Under the pieces are notes generated by a model. The model worked only from the letters and a program-made list of their open reading frames with translations. It did not search any database and was not told the DNA's origin. The position numbers and the translations under genes were made by a program. Below are positions 35,129 through 44,935 of a stretch of 64,000 bases of DNA, piece by piece. This DNA is from Micromonospora echinofusca (lineage in GTDB: Bacteria; Actinomycetota; Actinomycetes; Mycobacteriales; Micromonosporaceae): NCBI RefSeq assembly GCF_900091445.1, contig NZ_LT607733.1, positions 124,001-188,000 of the forward strand. The letters are read 5' to 3'. Positions within the stretch are counted from its first letter, which is position 1; every line of letters starts with the position of its first letter.

Positions 35129-38100
35129 TCAGTCGTCGTCGGTGATGGTGCCCACGGCGAGGGGGCCCGCCAGGCGCAGGCCCGGCACGCCGGCCACCAC
35201 CAGGTTCACCTTCTCGTCCGCCTCCCGCTTCCGGTCACCGCGCACGGTCACCGGGAAGTCCAGCGACGTCTGCCCCGCCGCCAGGACCTTGCATCCGACG
35301 TACGGGTCGTAGTCGGCGCCGGCCTGGGCGGTGGTGCCGTACGTGGCGGCGCAGAGCAGCACCGGCTGCGACAGCGGGCGCGACACGGTGACCGTGAAGG
35401 TCAGCGGCCGGGTGCCCCGGTCACCCTCGACAACCGACGCGTCGCCGACGCTCAGCGACGCCCGGGAGCGGAAGCGGGCCACCTGCGGGTCGTGGTCGCT
35501 GGAACCCCGGCTGCCGTCGGCCGCGTGGTCGGCCGGCCAGTCGGCGTTGACGTGCGCCGCCCGCATCTGCACCAGGTCCCGGTGCAGCGCGCCGTTGACG
35601 AACAGGTGGTCCAGCGTCTGCGCCTGCCCCTCGAAGCTGTACGAGTAGGCCGACGACGGCGCGTCGGCGAGCAGGTCGTCCCAGAGGTTGCGCATGCCCG
35701 CCTCGTACAGCGGCCCGAGCTGGTCCGACGGGGTGGGGTCGGCCGCCGTGGCGATGGGGTCGTCGGGGCGGGGGAAGACGTTCAGGTCCCCGCCGTAGAC
35801 CACCCGCGCGTGCGGGTCCGACGCCTCGATCGCGGTGACGATCGCGGCGCCGTACGCGGCCTGCTCCCGGCGCTGCCCGACCCGGCTGTCCGGCCCCGAC
35901 GAGTAGTGGTTGCTGGCGGCCCACAACGTGTACCGCTCGGCGGAGCCGGGCGCGGCGGCGACGGTGAACTTGCCGAGCTGCGGGGCGCGCGTGAAGACGT
36001 TGTTTCCGTCCTTGCCGGTGGAGGTGTCCACGTCGGCGGGGAGCACCGCGTTGAGCGCCTTCGGGTTCTGCACGTCCGCGTTGCCCGGCAGCCCCGCCCC
36101 CCGGTACCCGACCGTCGGCGCCGAGCCCAGCAGCGGGTCGGCGGCGGTGGGCGCCGCCAGCGACACCCGGTCGGTGCGGAACAGGAACGCCGCGGTGATG
36201 CCCCGGGCGTCCGCGCCGGTGCGGTCGTACGCGGCCTGGTAGGCCGGGCCCCCGGCTGCGGCGATGGCCAGCGCCAGGTCCTGGAGGCTGTCCGGTGCGC
36301 CGTCGGCGTTGTCCGTGCTGCCGCAGACCAGTTCGGTGCCGGAGACCGAGCAGATGTCCTGGTCCTCGGCCTCCTGCACCAGGATCAGGTCGGGGGAGTG
36401 CAGGTCGGTGGTGATCTGGTCGGCCAGCGCGACGAGCTGCTCGCGGTACTCCTGCTCGCTGCCCGGGACGTAGTCGAACGGCGGGCGCACCCCGGTGCAG
36501 CCGGCGTTGCCGGCGAAGTCGCAGCCGTCGAACGGGTCGTCGCGGTAGTCGTACAGGTTCTCGACGTTGTAGGTCGCGACCGCGACCTCCTCCGAGCGGT
36601 TGGCCGGCTTCGGCGGGCTGTTCTTCGACGGGTCGGCCCCGCCGGTGAACGCGGCCGTCTCGACCTGCACGCCGTACTTCTCGAACGAGTAGTAGAGCCC
36701 GCCGACCGCGTCGGCGGTCAGCGTGTCGAACGTGCGCGCGGGCGGGAGCAGCGCGGCGCTGTCACCCGTGGCGCCCTTGACGCCCATGCTGCCGAGCAGG
36801 ACGCGCTGCCCGTTGCCGTCGTCGAAGCGGCGGGTCGGGTCGTTGTCCAGCGGGTGCGCGTCCCGGAACACCCGGCGGGCGTACGCGTCGGCGCGGTCGA
36901 GCAGCGGGTCGTCCCGGTCGATCACGAAGATCTCGGCGTCGGCGGTGGAGGCGAAGACGTTGCGTCCGCTCACCGCGCCGCTGCCGGCGCGTACGCGCAG
37001 CCGGGCGCCCTCGTGCCGCTCGAAGAAGCGCTGTGCCGCGGCCACCTCGACCGGCGGCACCGCGTCGGTCACCTCGACCTCGGCGTCCACGTCCACCCCC
37101 GAGGCGATCCGGCGCACCAGCGACGCGCCGGAGAGCTGGGTGAAGTTGTAGTACTCGGAGACGCGGGCGCGCAGCACCACCTCGTCGCCGACCGTCGGCA
37201 CGTAGCCGCCGATCAGCGAGGTGAACGAGCCCATGAAGACGAAGATGCCGTCCGAGCTGGTCGGGTCGCCGTCGGTGGCGTCGGAACGGCTCTGGAGGAA
37301 GAAGCCGTGCTGGTCGCGGCCCGACGAGTCGCGGGCCAGGGTGCGCTGGGTGATCACGCCGCGTACGTCGTACAGCGTGCTGCTGGTCCCGTTGCCCGTG
37401 GCCGGCGCGAGCGGCGACCGGTCGGCGGGGCCGGACTCGGCGTCGGTGGTCGGGCCCTGCACCTCGCCGACGGTCAGCTCCCGGGTCACCTGCACGGCCA
37501 GCGTGCAGGTGGCGGTGCCGCCGTCCGCGTCGGTGGAGGTCAGCACCACGGTGTACGCCCCGGCGGCCAGGTCGGCGCTCGTGGCGACCGTGGCCCGGGC
37601 GGTGCCGCCGACCGCGTCGGCGGGCGTGACCGCCGAGCGGCTGACGGAGCCGGTGGCCGGGGTCGGGCTGACCGAGGTGACCGCCAGGTCGACGATGCGG
37701 TCGTCGGTGTCGGTGGCGGTGACCTCCCGGGTCGCCGCCGTGCCGGCCGAGGTCACCAGGGCCGGGCCGCAGGCGAGCGTGGCGGGCGTGTCGACCGGCC
37801 CGCCGCCGTCGACGGCGTGCGTGCCGAGGCCGTCGAACGTGTCGACGGGGAAGCCGGCCCACTGGGCGGCCGGGTCGAACGCGTCGGAGGGGTCGGTGTC
37901 GCCGGACGTCACGGCCGCCGACCGGCGCAGCGTGTTGTCGGCGGTGCTGGTGACGCCCGTGCCCCACTCGGTGCCCGGGTCGACGCCGACCTGGCCGATC
38001 GAGTCGAGCACGGTGCCGCCGCGACGCAGCACGATCGCGTCGTCGCCGTTGAACAGGCTGGCACCGGTGGTCTGGTCGGCCCGGTCGAGGATGGCCGGTG

Positions 38101-38407
38101 CGGCCGAGGCGGCGGCGAGGACGAAGACGTCCCCGGCCGCGACGGTGCCGGTGAGGGTCAGGTTGGTCGGCGTGGTGGAGCCGTTGAAGTGCAACTGGAG
38201 CTGGTAGCCGCCGGCGGCCAGGTCGACGGCGGCGCCCGTGCCGTTGAACAGCTCGATCGCCTTGTTGTTCGACGAGCCTTCGACGTATTCGGAGATGAAG
38301 AGGTCGGTGGGCGCGGCGCTGGCCGCGGTGGGTGCGACGCCGACGGCCGTGACGGTCACGGCGGCGGTGGCGGTCGCGAGCGCGGCAAGAGTGCGGCGCG
38401 GGCGCAT
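35129..38407 (-). CDS. Large secreted ExeM/NucH-type extracellular nuclease
   Basis: 1092 aa from ATG 38407. An N-terminal signal peptide is cleaved near TAASAAPTDLF. In order: a lamin-tail domain (about 31-150, FISEYVEGSSNNKAIELFNG); an Ig-like/transmembrane-free linker region (about 190-300); an OB-like NucH domain (about 310-500); an endonuclease/exonuclease/phosphatase domain (about 550-960) with ATYNVENLYDY, ILVQEAED, VVYGGDLNVFP and the catalytic SSDHDPQVARF; and a C-terminal Calx-beta domain (SLSVGDASVVEGDRGTRPLT to TITDDD). Secreted DNase for nucleic-acid scavenging or defence. Third-codon GC is native. Confidence 0.9.
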   Translation of the reverse strand: MRPRRTLAALATATAAVTVTAVGVAPTAASAAPTDLFISEYVEGSSNNKAIELFNGTGAAVDLAAGGYQLQLHFNGSTTPTNLTLTGTVAAGDVFVLAAASAAPAILDRADQTTGASLFNGDDAIVLRRGGTVLDSIGQVGVDPGTEWGTGVTSTADNTLRRSAAVTSGDTDPSDAFDPAAQWAGFPVDTFDGLGTHAVDGGGPVDTPATLACGPALVTSAGTAATREVTATDTDDRIVDLAVTSVSPTPATGSVSRSAVTPADAVGGTARATVATSADLAAGAYTVVLTSTDADGGTATCTLAVQVTRELTVGEVQGPTTDAESGPADRSPLAPATGNGTSSTLYDVRGVITQRTLARDSSGRDQHGFFLQSRSDATDGDPTSSDGIFVFMGSFTSLIGGYVPTVGDEVVLRARVSEYYNFTQLSGASLVRRIASGVDVDAEVEVTDAVPPVEVAAAQRFFERHEGARLRVRAGSGAVSGRNVFASTADAEIFVIDRDDPLLDRADAYARRVFRDAHPLDNDPTRRFDDGNGQRVLLGSMGVKGATGDSAALLPPARTFDTLTADAVGGLYYSFEKYGVQVETAAFTGGADPSKNSPPKPANRSEEVAVATYNVENLYDYRDDPFDGCDFAGNAGCTGVRPPFDYVPGSEQEYREQLVALADQITTDLHSPDLILVQEAEDQDICSVSGTELVCGSTDNADGAPDSLQDLALAIAAAGGPAYQAAYDRTGADARGITAAFLFRTDRVSLAAPTAADPLLGSAPTVGYRGAGLPGNADVQNPKALNAVLPADVDTSTGKDGNNVFTRAPQLGKFTVAAAPGSAERYTLWAASNHYSSGPDSRVGQRREQAAYGAAIVTAIEASDPHARVVYGGDLNVFPRPDDPIATAADPTPSDQLGPLYEAGMRNLWDDLLADAPSSAYSYSFEGQAQTLDHLFVNGALHRDLVQMRAAHVNADWPADHAADGSRGSSDHDPQVARFRSRASLSVGDASVVEGDRGTRPLTFTVTVSRPLSQPVLLCAATYGTTAQAGADYDPYVGCKVLAAGQTSLDFPVTVRGDRKREADEKVNLVVAGVPGLRLAGPLAVGTITDDD

Positions 38408-38504
38408 GAGGCCTCCACGATGGGTGGACGGGGAACTAACGCACGTTAAGGGTCGCTGCTTACCCCCGTCCATCCCCCAGCGGACGGATTCGTGAACGTT
38501 CCGG

Positions 38505-39524
38505 TCAGCGTCCGGCGTCGAGGCGGTGCACCAGCTCAGCCACGTCGATGCTGTATTCGCACCATTCGCGGTCCGGGCGGTAGCCCAGCTCGGCGTTGAC
38601 CTTGAGCATGGCCTCGTTGGCCTGCGCGTTCCAGGTCTGCACCTCGGCCAGCTCCGCCTCCGCCGAGCGCAGCTCCATCAGCATCCGGGCCTTGATCGCC
38701 CGGTCGATGCCGTAGCCCCGGTGGTCCTGCACGACGATCGTGTCGTACTGGTCGGCGCGGGTGGGATGCTGGACCGGCACGACCACCTCGGTCAGCCCGG
38801 CCACCTCGCCGGTCTGCTCGTGCAGGGCGAGCACGATGTAGGGCTTCATACCCCGCCGGTGCAGGCAGTCCAGGCTGTCCCGCAGCCGCTCCGGGTCGTA
38901 GGAGCTGGGGCGCAGTTCGCCGTCCTCGACGTCGCGCACCTCCGCCTTGGCCCGGGCGTACGCCTCGATCAGCTCGTCCGGCGGGCCGCCCGGGTGGAAC
39001 TGGAGGTGGTAGCCCGCGCCGATGCCGGTGGCCATCTCGGCCAGCTCGGCCCAGTCCACCCCGGACAGGTCCAGCACGCTGCGGGTCTCGACGTATTCCT
39101 TGGAGAAGCCGAGCGACTCGTAGAAGGCGACGGCCGGCGTGTCGCCGACCACCTCCACCCCGATCGACTGGAAGCCCTCCTGGTAGACCCGTCGGGCGGC
39201 GGTCAGGACGAGGTCCCGGCCGAGGCCCGTACGCCGGGCCGAGGGGTGCACCAGCACCTCCAGCACGCCGATGTCGCCGAGCAGCAGCACGTGCACGTGG
39301 CCCAGGATCGCCCCCGGGCTGCCGTCGGCCGCCGGTTCCGTCTGGGCGACCCAGGAGATCCGCCGTTCGCCGGGCATGACCTCGGCGAGGTATTCCCGCA
39401 TGGAGCTCTCCCGCCACGGCGGATCCTGCGGCAGATCGACCGCCAGGACCGCGTTCAGCGTGTCCAGCAGCGACGCGATCTCGGCGGACGACGCGGTCCT
39501 GGGGTCCCACTCGCGCACCATCAC
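38505..39524 (-). CDS. Tandem-GNAT N-acetyltransferase
   Basis: 339 aa, ATG-ATG start at 39524. Two acetyl-CoA-binding GNAT domains lie in series. The first (about 1-165) has the P-loop text VLVHPSARRTGLGRDLVLTAA, then YESLGFSKE. The second (about 175-335) has VVQDHRGYGIDRAIKARML and ANEAMLKVNAELGYRPDREW. This double arrangement is common in actinobacteria (Eis/MshD-like size). Substrate unknown. It stands alone on the minus strand. Confidence 0.85.
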   Translation of the reverse strand: MMVREWDPRTASSAEIASLLDTLNAVLAVDLPQDPPWRESSMREYLAEVMPGERRISWVAQTEPAADGSPGAILGHVHVLLLGDIGVLEVLVHPSARRTGLGRDLVLTAARRVYQEGFQSIGVEVVGDTPAVAFYESLGFSKEYVETRSVLDLSGVDWAELAEMATGIGAGYHLQFHPGGPPDELIEAYARAKAEVRDVEDGELRPSSYDPERLRDSLDCLHRRGMKPYIVLALHEQTGEVAGLTEVVVPVQHPTRADQYDTIVVQDHRGYGIDRAIKARMLMELRSAEAELAEVQTWNAQANEAMLKVNAELGYRPDREWCEYSIDVAELVHRLDAGR

Positions 39525-39593
39525 CCGTCTAGCTTGCCGCTAACCGCTGCCCGGGGGAAGTGTCCAGTTCTCCAATGTACGCAGACGATCACT

Positions 39594-41039
39594 TCACGTG
39601 CGGCTGGCCTGTCCGTACCGGTTGGCGGTGTCGTAGACGTCCTGGGCGTAGCGGCGGACGTCGTTGTAGGACAGGATCGCGTTCCACCAGTCGGCCGGGA
39701 TGGTGAGGTTCCGGCCGCCCTTGCAGAGGTAGTTGCCGGCGGCGAGGGCGGCGTCGTCCAGGTCGTGCGGGTCCTTGACGCCGTCGTTGTCGGCGTCGGC
39801 CCCGATCTCCTGCCAGGTCGTCGGGATGAACTGCATCGGCCCGACCGCCCGGTCGAGGACCGGGTCCTTGTCCATCACGCCGCGGTCGGTGTCGGGGATG
39901 CGCATCCGGCCGCCCTGCCCGTCGAGCGGCAGGCCGATGATCTCGGGCAGAGCCTTGCCGTCCTGGCGGAGCGTCGCGCCGTTGGCCTGACCGTGCCCCG
40001 ACTCGACGAACCCGATGGCCGCCAGCGTGGTCCAGCTCAGCCCGCAGCTGCGGTTGGTCTGGGCGAGCACCACCTCGGCGTAGCCGTACGCCTGCATGGC
40101 CACCGGCGAGATGCCGACCTTGGGTCCGACCTGGGCGGCCCACCCGGCCAGCGCGTCCGACGGCCGACCGGTGGAGCCGCCGACGACCGGGCCGGTCGGT
40201 GCCGTGCCGGGCGGCAGCGCCGTCTGGGTGGGCAGTGGCATCCCGCCGGGCGGTGGCGTGCCGCCGGGCAGGGGCGCCTGGGGGTCGGTGGTCGGGGCGG
40301 GGGAGGTGGCGTCGACCGCGACCGGCCGGGTCCCCCGGGCCGTCGCGGGCACCAGCAGCGCGCCGGCCGCAGCCGTCGCCGCGACCAGGGCGAGCAGGAA
40401 CACCCCGGGCAGGGTGAGTCGCCCGCTGGGTCGCCGCGACCAGTCCCGCGTGGCTCGGGCGGCGGCGATCGCGACGCGGTGCGGAGGCTGGCGTACGGCG
40501 TGCGCGAACTGCACCCGGCGGCGCCGGGGCCCGGCGGCCGGTTTCGTCGCGGGCAGGTCGACCTTCGTCTGCGCGAGGTCGCCTGCGCCCGACGCCGCGC
40601 CGTCGCCGTCCTTCGCCCCGCTCCCGGTGGCCGCCGCTCCCGTGGCCGAGGTCGCGGTGGCCGGCTTGCCGGCCGCGCCGCCGCCCTCCGTGTCGGGGGC
40701 GCTCCTGTCCTCCGGCTGCGCGGCCGTGGTGGCGGCAGGCTCGTCCGGCTTCGCGGCCGTGGCCGGCTTCGTCTCGGTGGCGGGCTCTGCGGCCGGCTTC
40801 GCCTTCTCCACCGGCTTCGCCTCGGCTGCCTTCGCCTCGGCTGCCTTCGCCTCGGTGGCCGGCTTCGTGTCCTCCGTGGAGGTGGATCTCAGCCAGGGGC
40901 GGCGGGGACGCGGCAACCGCGTCGCGGGCCCGGGCACGGCGCCGGATTCGGCGAGCGGCCTGTCGATGGGTGCCGCCGGCCGCAGGGGCCGAAGGGTCTT
41001 CCTGTCCTCGCCGTCCACCACAAGTTGAGTATCACCCAT
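39594..41039 (-). CDS. Membrane-anchored lytic transglycosylase
   Basis: 481 aa from ATG 41039. A long cytoplasmic N-terminus (about 210 residues) carries AKAAEAKAAEAK-type charged repeats. One membrane helix (LTLPGVFLLALVAATAAAGAL) leads to a Pro-rich wall-spanning linker, then an SLT_2/MltB-like domain with catalytic Glu in IGFVESGHGQ, VGPMQFIPTTW and the Asp-rich DADNDGVKDPHDLDDAA. It cleaves peptidoglycan glycan strands outside the membrane. The FmdB gene is divergent across about 40 nt. Confidence 0.88.
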   Translation of the reverse strand: MGDTQLVVDGEDRKTLRPLRPAAPIDRPLAESGAVPGPATRLPRPRRPWLRSTSTEDTKPATEAKAAEAKAAEAKPVEKAKPAAEPATETKPATAAKPDEPAATTAAQPEDRSAPDTEGGGAAGKPATATSATGAAATGSGAKDGDGAASGAGDLAQTKVDLPATKPAAGPRRRRVQFAHAVRQPPHRVAIAAARATRDWSRRPSGRLTLPGVFLLALVAATAAAGALLVPATARGTRPVAVDATSPAPTTDPQAPLPGGTPPPGGMPLPTQTALPPGTAPTGPVVGGSTGRPSDALAGWAAQVGPKVGISPVAMQAYGYAEVVLAQTNRSCGLSWTTLAAIGFVESGHGQANGATLRQDGKALPEIIGLPLDGQGGRMRIPDTDRGVMDKDPVLDRAVGPMQFIPTTWQEIGADADNDGVKDPHDLDDAALAAGNYLCKGGRNLTIPADWWNAILSYNDVRRYAQDVYDTANRYGQASRT

Positions 41040-41078
41040 GTACCCCCGTACGTCAGGACCGGTCGTACCCTGGGTGCC

Positions 41079-41297
41079 ATGCCCCGGTACGAGTTTCGTT
41101 GCCGCGCCTGCGGCGACACCTTCGAGGTCAACCGTCCGATGGCGCGGGCCGCTGAGCCGGCGTCCTGCCCACAGGGGCACGCCGACACAGTCAAGCTCCT
41201 CTCCACCGTCGCGGTCACCGGCCGGGGCGGCGGTGCGTCCGGTGGCGCGCCGGCGCCGGCCGGCGGAGGGTGCTGCGGCGGCGGCTGCGGCTGCTGA
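41079..41297 (+). CDS. FmdB-family zinc-ribbon protein
   Basis: 72 aa: MPRYEFRCRACGDTFEV opens with the zinc ribbon pair CRAC and continues to CPQGH. The C-terminus is Gly/Cys-rich (GGGCCGGGCGC), typical of the family. TACCCT (41066-41071) lies 7 nt before the ATG, so the mRNA is probably leaderless. The role is a putative regulatory or metal-binding protein. It is divergent from the transglycosylase gene with almost no gap. Confidence 0.9.
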   Translation: MPRYEFRCRACGDTFEVNRPMARAAEPASCPQGHADTVKLLSTVAVTGRGGGASGGAPAPAGGGCCGGGCGC

Positions 41298-41481
41298 CCG
41301 GCGGTCCGCGCCCGCCCGTCCGGGCCGGTGCCTCGTCCGCCGCGACGTCCGCCGGCCCAACCCCTCCGGCCAGCCGGGGCGGACGGCTCCCCGGGGGTCG
41401 GAGCCGCCCGACCGTTCTCACGATGCGTGATGGCCCGGTATCAGGCAGCATGAGTCCGACGTCACGGGCGGAGGTTCCACC

Positions 41482-44313
41482 ATGTCGCCACGGATCCATC
41501 TCCCGAGCGGGTTGGTGACCTTCGTCTTCACCGACATCGAGGGCTCCACCCGGCTGGCCCAGCTGCTCGGGCCGGACTACCCGCCGGTGCTGCGGGAGCA
41601 CCGGCGCCTGCTGCGCCGTACGATCGCCGCGACCGAGGGCGCGGAGCTGCTGACCGAGGGGGACTCGTTCTTCCTCGCCTTCGGCGACGCGACCGCCGCA
41701 CTGACCGCCTGCCTGACCGCCCAGCGGGCGCTGGCCAGCCACGAGTGGCCCACCGCCGACGCCGTGCCCCGGGTGCGGATGGGGCTGCACACCGGCTGGG
41801 CGGAGCCGCGCGACGGCGAGTACGTCAGCCCGGAGGTGCACCGCGCGGCGCGGGTGGCCGCCGCCGCCCACGGCGGCCAGGTGCTCTGCTCGGCGTCGAC
41901 GGCGCGGCACGTGGAGCCGTTGCCGCCCGACGCGTCCCTGATCGACCTCGGCCTGCACCGGCTGCGCGGCTTCGACGACCGGGAACGGCTCTACCAACTG
42001 GTCGCCCCCGGCCTGGAGCGGCAGTTCCCGCGACCCCGCACCGCCGACGCGAGCGCACACAACCTGCCCACCCCGGTCACCTCGTTCGTCGGCCGGGACG
42101 CCGAGCTCGCCGAGCTGAGGCGGCTGGTGGAGGCGCACCGGCTGGTCACCGTCCTCGGCGCGGGTGGCGCGGGCAAGACGCGGCTGGCCGTGGAGCTCGC
42201 CGTCGACCTGGTGGAGTCCCATCCGGACGGGGTCTGGTTCGTCGACATCGCCGCGGTCACCGACCCGGGCCTGGTGGCGTTCGAGGTCGCCGCCGTGCTC
42301 GGTCTGCGTCCCGAGCCGGGCCGCCCGATGGTGGACACCCTGGTGGAGTACGCGGCCGCGCGCCGCATGCTCATCCTCCTGGACACCTGCGACGCCCAGC
42401 CGGCCGCCTCGGCCGACGTGATCTCCCGGCTGCTCGCGGGCGGGATGGGCGTCCGGGTGCTCGCCACCAGCCGGGAGTCGTTCGGGCTGCCGGGCGAGGT
42501 GGTCTGGCGGATCCCGTCGTTGTCGGTCGACCCGCCGGTCGAGGGGGCGGAGAGCGACGCCGTCGCGCTGCTGCTGGACCGGACGGCGGCGGCCCGGGGC
42601 GGCCGGCCCCCGGACCCGGCGGAGTCGGCCGACCTGCGGCGGGTGGTGCGCCGGCTGGACGGGTTGCCGCTCGCCATCGAGCTGGCCGCCGCCCGGTTGC
42701 GGGTGCTCTCCGTCGGTCAGCTCGCCGCGCGTCTCGACGACGTGCTGGGCACCCTCGACGCGGGGCGGGAGGACCCGTCCCCGGCGGAGCCGGTACCGTC
42801 GGGCGACCGGCAGGACGGCGTGGATCCGGTGGCGGCGGCCGTGGGGATGGCGTCGCCCAGCCCGGCCGTCCGGGCGGTGCAGCGCTCCGCCACCGAGCGG
42901 CACCTGACCATGCAGGCCACGGTCACCTGGTCGTACCGGACGCTGGGGCCACGGGCCGCCCGGCTGCTGCGCTGGCTGGCGGTCTTCGCCGGCCCGGTGG
43001 ACCTGGCGGCGGTGGAGTGGCTGCTCGGCGACGACCCGCTCGATCCGCTCTCGGTGCTGGTCGACAAGTCGATGGTGCTGGCCGAGCCGCACGCCGCGGG
43101 CAGCACCTACCGGATGCTCGACCCGATCCGGGCGTACGCGGCGCGGCGGCTGGTGGAGGCGGGGGAGGAGCGGTCGGCCCGCAACCGGCACGTGGCGTGG
43201 TCGATGCACGCGCTGGAACGGGCGCACCTGGGCCCGGACGGGCGGCCGGTGACCCTGTCGCTCTACGCCCTCGACCCGCTCGCCGGCGAGCTGCGGGCCG
43301 CGCTGCGCTGGTGCGCCACCGGCGGCAGTGCCCGCGCCGGTCTGCGGCTGGCCGGGGGCCTCGACCAGTGGTGGCGGGAGCGGGGCCTGGCCCGGGAGGG
43401 GCGACTCTGGCTGTTCCGGCTGTACGGGCGCATCGCCGAGACCGGGGAGCGGATCCCGGAGGCCGAGCTGGCGGCGGCGTACCACATGCACTCGCTGCAC
43501 GCCGGCGCGGACGGCGAGTTCGCCGAGGAGCTGCGCTACTCCCAGCGGGCGGAGGCGGCGGCCCGGCAGGCGGGCGACGCGGGCCTGCTCGCCCGGGTGC
43601 TCGCCGGGCGGGCCGCCCCGCTGGTCGACCTGGGACAGTTCGCGGAGGCCGAGCGGATCTGCCGCGAGGTGATCGACTGGGCGTCCGGCCAGGAGGTGCT
43701 CGGCGACGCGCTCTTCGGGGTGTTCAGCCTGGCCGAGCTGCTGTGGCGGCGGGGCGCCCTGGACGAGGCGGCCGAGCTGCTGGGCGCGGCGCGACCGGTG
43801 GAGGCGGCCCGGCCGGTGGAGCGGGGGCGGCGCTCCGTCGACATGCTGCTCGGGATGGTCGCCTTGGCGCGTGGGGACCTCGTCGCCGCGCACGAGCACC
43901 TCCAGGTGGCGCTCCGCTCGCGGATGAGCCACGGCTTCCACGGCCGGGCCTGCGACACGTTGAACGCGATGGCGGTGCGCTGCGCGGCCGGCGGCGACGG
44001 GCTGACGGCGGCCCGCCTGTTCGGCGCGGCGGGGGCGACCCGGGCGAGCATGCGCTGCGCCCCGGGCATCTACGGCGGGTACTGGGCGCAGCGGCAGGGG
44101 GAGCTGCGCCGGGAGTTGGGCGACGCGGCCTTCGACGGCGCGTACGGCGAGGGGACCGAGCTGGGGCTGGAGGAGGCGGCGGCGCTGGCCCTCGCCGTCG
44201 AGCACCCGGACCTGGCGGCCGGCTCGGCGCGGTTCGGCGCCGGTCACGCCCGCGTGGCGCCCCGCCAGACCGTCAGTCCCGACCGGCGCCGCCACCACAC
44301 GGGGCACGCCTGA
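41482..44313 (+). CDS. Cyclase-domain / NB-ARC ATPase / TPR regulator (AfsR/SARP-like without HTH)
   Basis: 943 aa. Residues 1-180 are a class III nucleotide cyclase domain with metal Asp18 (FVFTDIEGST) and Asp61 (EGDSFFLAF). The transition-state Asn is replaced by His120 in PEVHRAARV, while Arg124 is kept. Residues about 195-450 are an ATPase with Walker A GAGGAGKTR (Lys232) and DTCDAQPAASADV. The C-terminal half is TPR-like helical repeats. Such proteins regulate secondary metabolism or stress in actinobacteria. The His substitution suggests sensing or altered activity rather than normal cAMP synthesis. Confidence 0.85.
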   Translation: MSPRIHLPSGLVTFVFTDIEGSTRLAQLLGPDYPPVLREHRRLLRRTIAATEGAELLTEGDSFFLAFGDATAALTACLTAQRALASHEWPTADAVPRVRMGLHTGWAEPRDGEYVSPEVHRAARVAAAAHGGQVLCSASTARHVEPLPPDASLIDLGLHRLRGFDDRERLYQLVAPGLERQFPRPRTADASAHNLPTPVTSFVGRDAELAELRRLVEAHRLVTVLGAGGAGKTRLAVELAVDLVESHPDGVWFVDIAAVTDPGLVAFEVAAVLGLRPEPGRPMVDTLVEYAAARRMLILLDTCDAQPAASADVISRLLAGGMGVRVLATSRESFGLPGEVVWRIPSLSVDPPVEGAESDAVALLLDRTAAARGGRPPDPAESADLRRVVRRLDGLPLAIELAAARLRVLSVGQLAARLDDVLGTLDAGREDPSPAEPVPSGDRQDGVDPVAAAVGMASPSPAVRAVQRSATERHLTMQATVTWSYRTLGPRAARLLRWLAVFAGPVDLAAVEWLLGDDPLDPLSVLVDKSMVLAEPHAAGSTYRMLDPIRAYAARRLVEAGEERSARNRHVAWSMHALERAHLGPDGRPVTLSLYALDPLAGELRAALRWCATGGSARAGLRLAGGLDQWWRERGLAREGRLWLFRLYGRIAETGERIPEAELAAAYHMHSLHAGADGEFAEELRYSQRAEAAARQAGDAGLLARVLAGRAAPLVDLGQFAEAERICREVIDWASGQEVLGDALFGVFSLAELLWRRGALDEAAELLGAARPVEAARPVERGRRSVDMLLGMVALARGDLVAAHEHLQVALRSRMSHGFHGRACDTLNAMAVRCAAGGDGLTAARLFGAAGATRASMRCAPGIYGGYWAQRQGELRRELGDAAFDGAYGEGTELGLEEAAALALAVEHPDLAAGSARFGAGHARVAPRQTVSPDRRRHHTGHA

Positions 44314-44340
44314 CGGTGGGGTCCGCCGTCCGTGCCGGTC

Positions 44341-44379
44341 GGGGTCCGCGTCGACCTGGTGGGCGGGGACGCGGACCCC
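44341..44379. terminator. Bidirectional terminator
   Basis: GGGGTCCGCGTC (44341-44352) and its exact complement GACGCGGACCCC (44368-44379) flank a 15-nt loop, between convergent genes. Confidence 0.75.
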
Positions 44380-44395
44380 TGGCGGTACGGGTGGG

Positions 44396-44935
44396 TCAGC
44401 GGCTCAGGGCGGCGCGGCGCTCGGCGTCGGCCTTCATCCGGGCGGCGCGGTCGATGTCGGCCTGCTGCACGGCGGCGACCGAGCCGAAGGCGCTGACGGC
44501 CTGGTAGTACGTCCAGGCGAGGCTGGTGCAGGCGGGCCGCACGACGCTGTTGTACGTGGCGCAGACCCGCTTCAGGTCGGCGTAGAAGGCGCTGTCCAGC
44601 CGGGCCTTGTTCGCCGAGAACCGGCTCATCGCCTTGTAGTTGCGGTAGCCGAAGTCGTGCCGGTAGCAGGAGAGACTGAAGTTGAAGCCGAGCGGGTTGT
44701 CCGGGCTCGACGAGCAGTAGTCGGTCGACCAGTTGAACTCGTACGCCGCCCAGGCGCCCTTGTTCAGCCGGCCCGAGTTCCAGGAGTTGTAGCTGGTGGC
44801 GCTCGTCTGCGTCCAGCTGGACAGGACGGAGAGCTTCTGCGAGGTCGTGACGGCGGCGGCGGGGGAGGAGACCCCGAAGACGAAGAGCATCGTGAGCGCG
44901 GCCGAGGCGAGCAGGGTGGTGAGGCGTCTGGGCAC
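44396..44935 (-). CDS. Secreted prokaryotic phospholipase A2
   Basis: 179 aa. The signal peptide ends at SSPAAAVTTSQ. The mature protein contains the catalytic motif CYRHDFGYRNY, with His93 and Asp94, and paired cysteines (YCSS, SLSCYRH, RVCAT, PACTS) for two disulfides. This is the GXIV prokaryotic PLA2 fold that hydrolyses the sn-2 acyl chain of phospholipids outside the cell. Monocistronic. Confidence 0.9.
   Translation of the reverse strand: MPRRLTTLLASAALTMLFVFGVSSPAAAVTTSQKLSVLSSWTQTSATSYNSWNSGRLNKGAWAAYEFNWSTDYCSSSPDNPLGFNFSLSCYRHDFGYRNYKAMSRFSANKARLDSAFYADLKRVCATYNSVVRPACTSLAWTYYQAVSAFGSVAAVQQADIDRAARMKADAERRAALSR

Noticed and set aside
38526..41297. A 923-codon plus-strand open frame opposite the GNAT and transglycosylase genes
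   Set aside because: Only its last 72 codons (FmdB) are real. The rest mirrors minus-strand genes with clear domains, and its composition (repeated GRL/VRRG text) is typical of antisense frames in GC-rich DNA.
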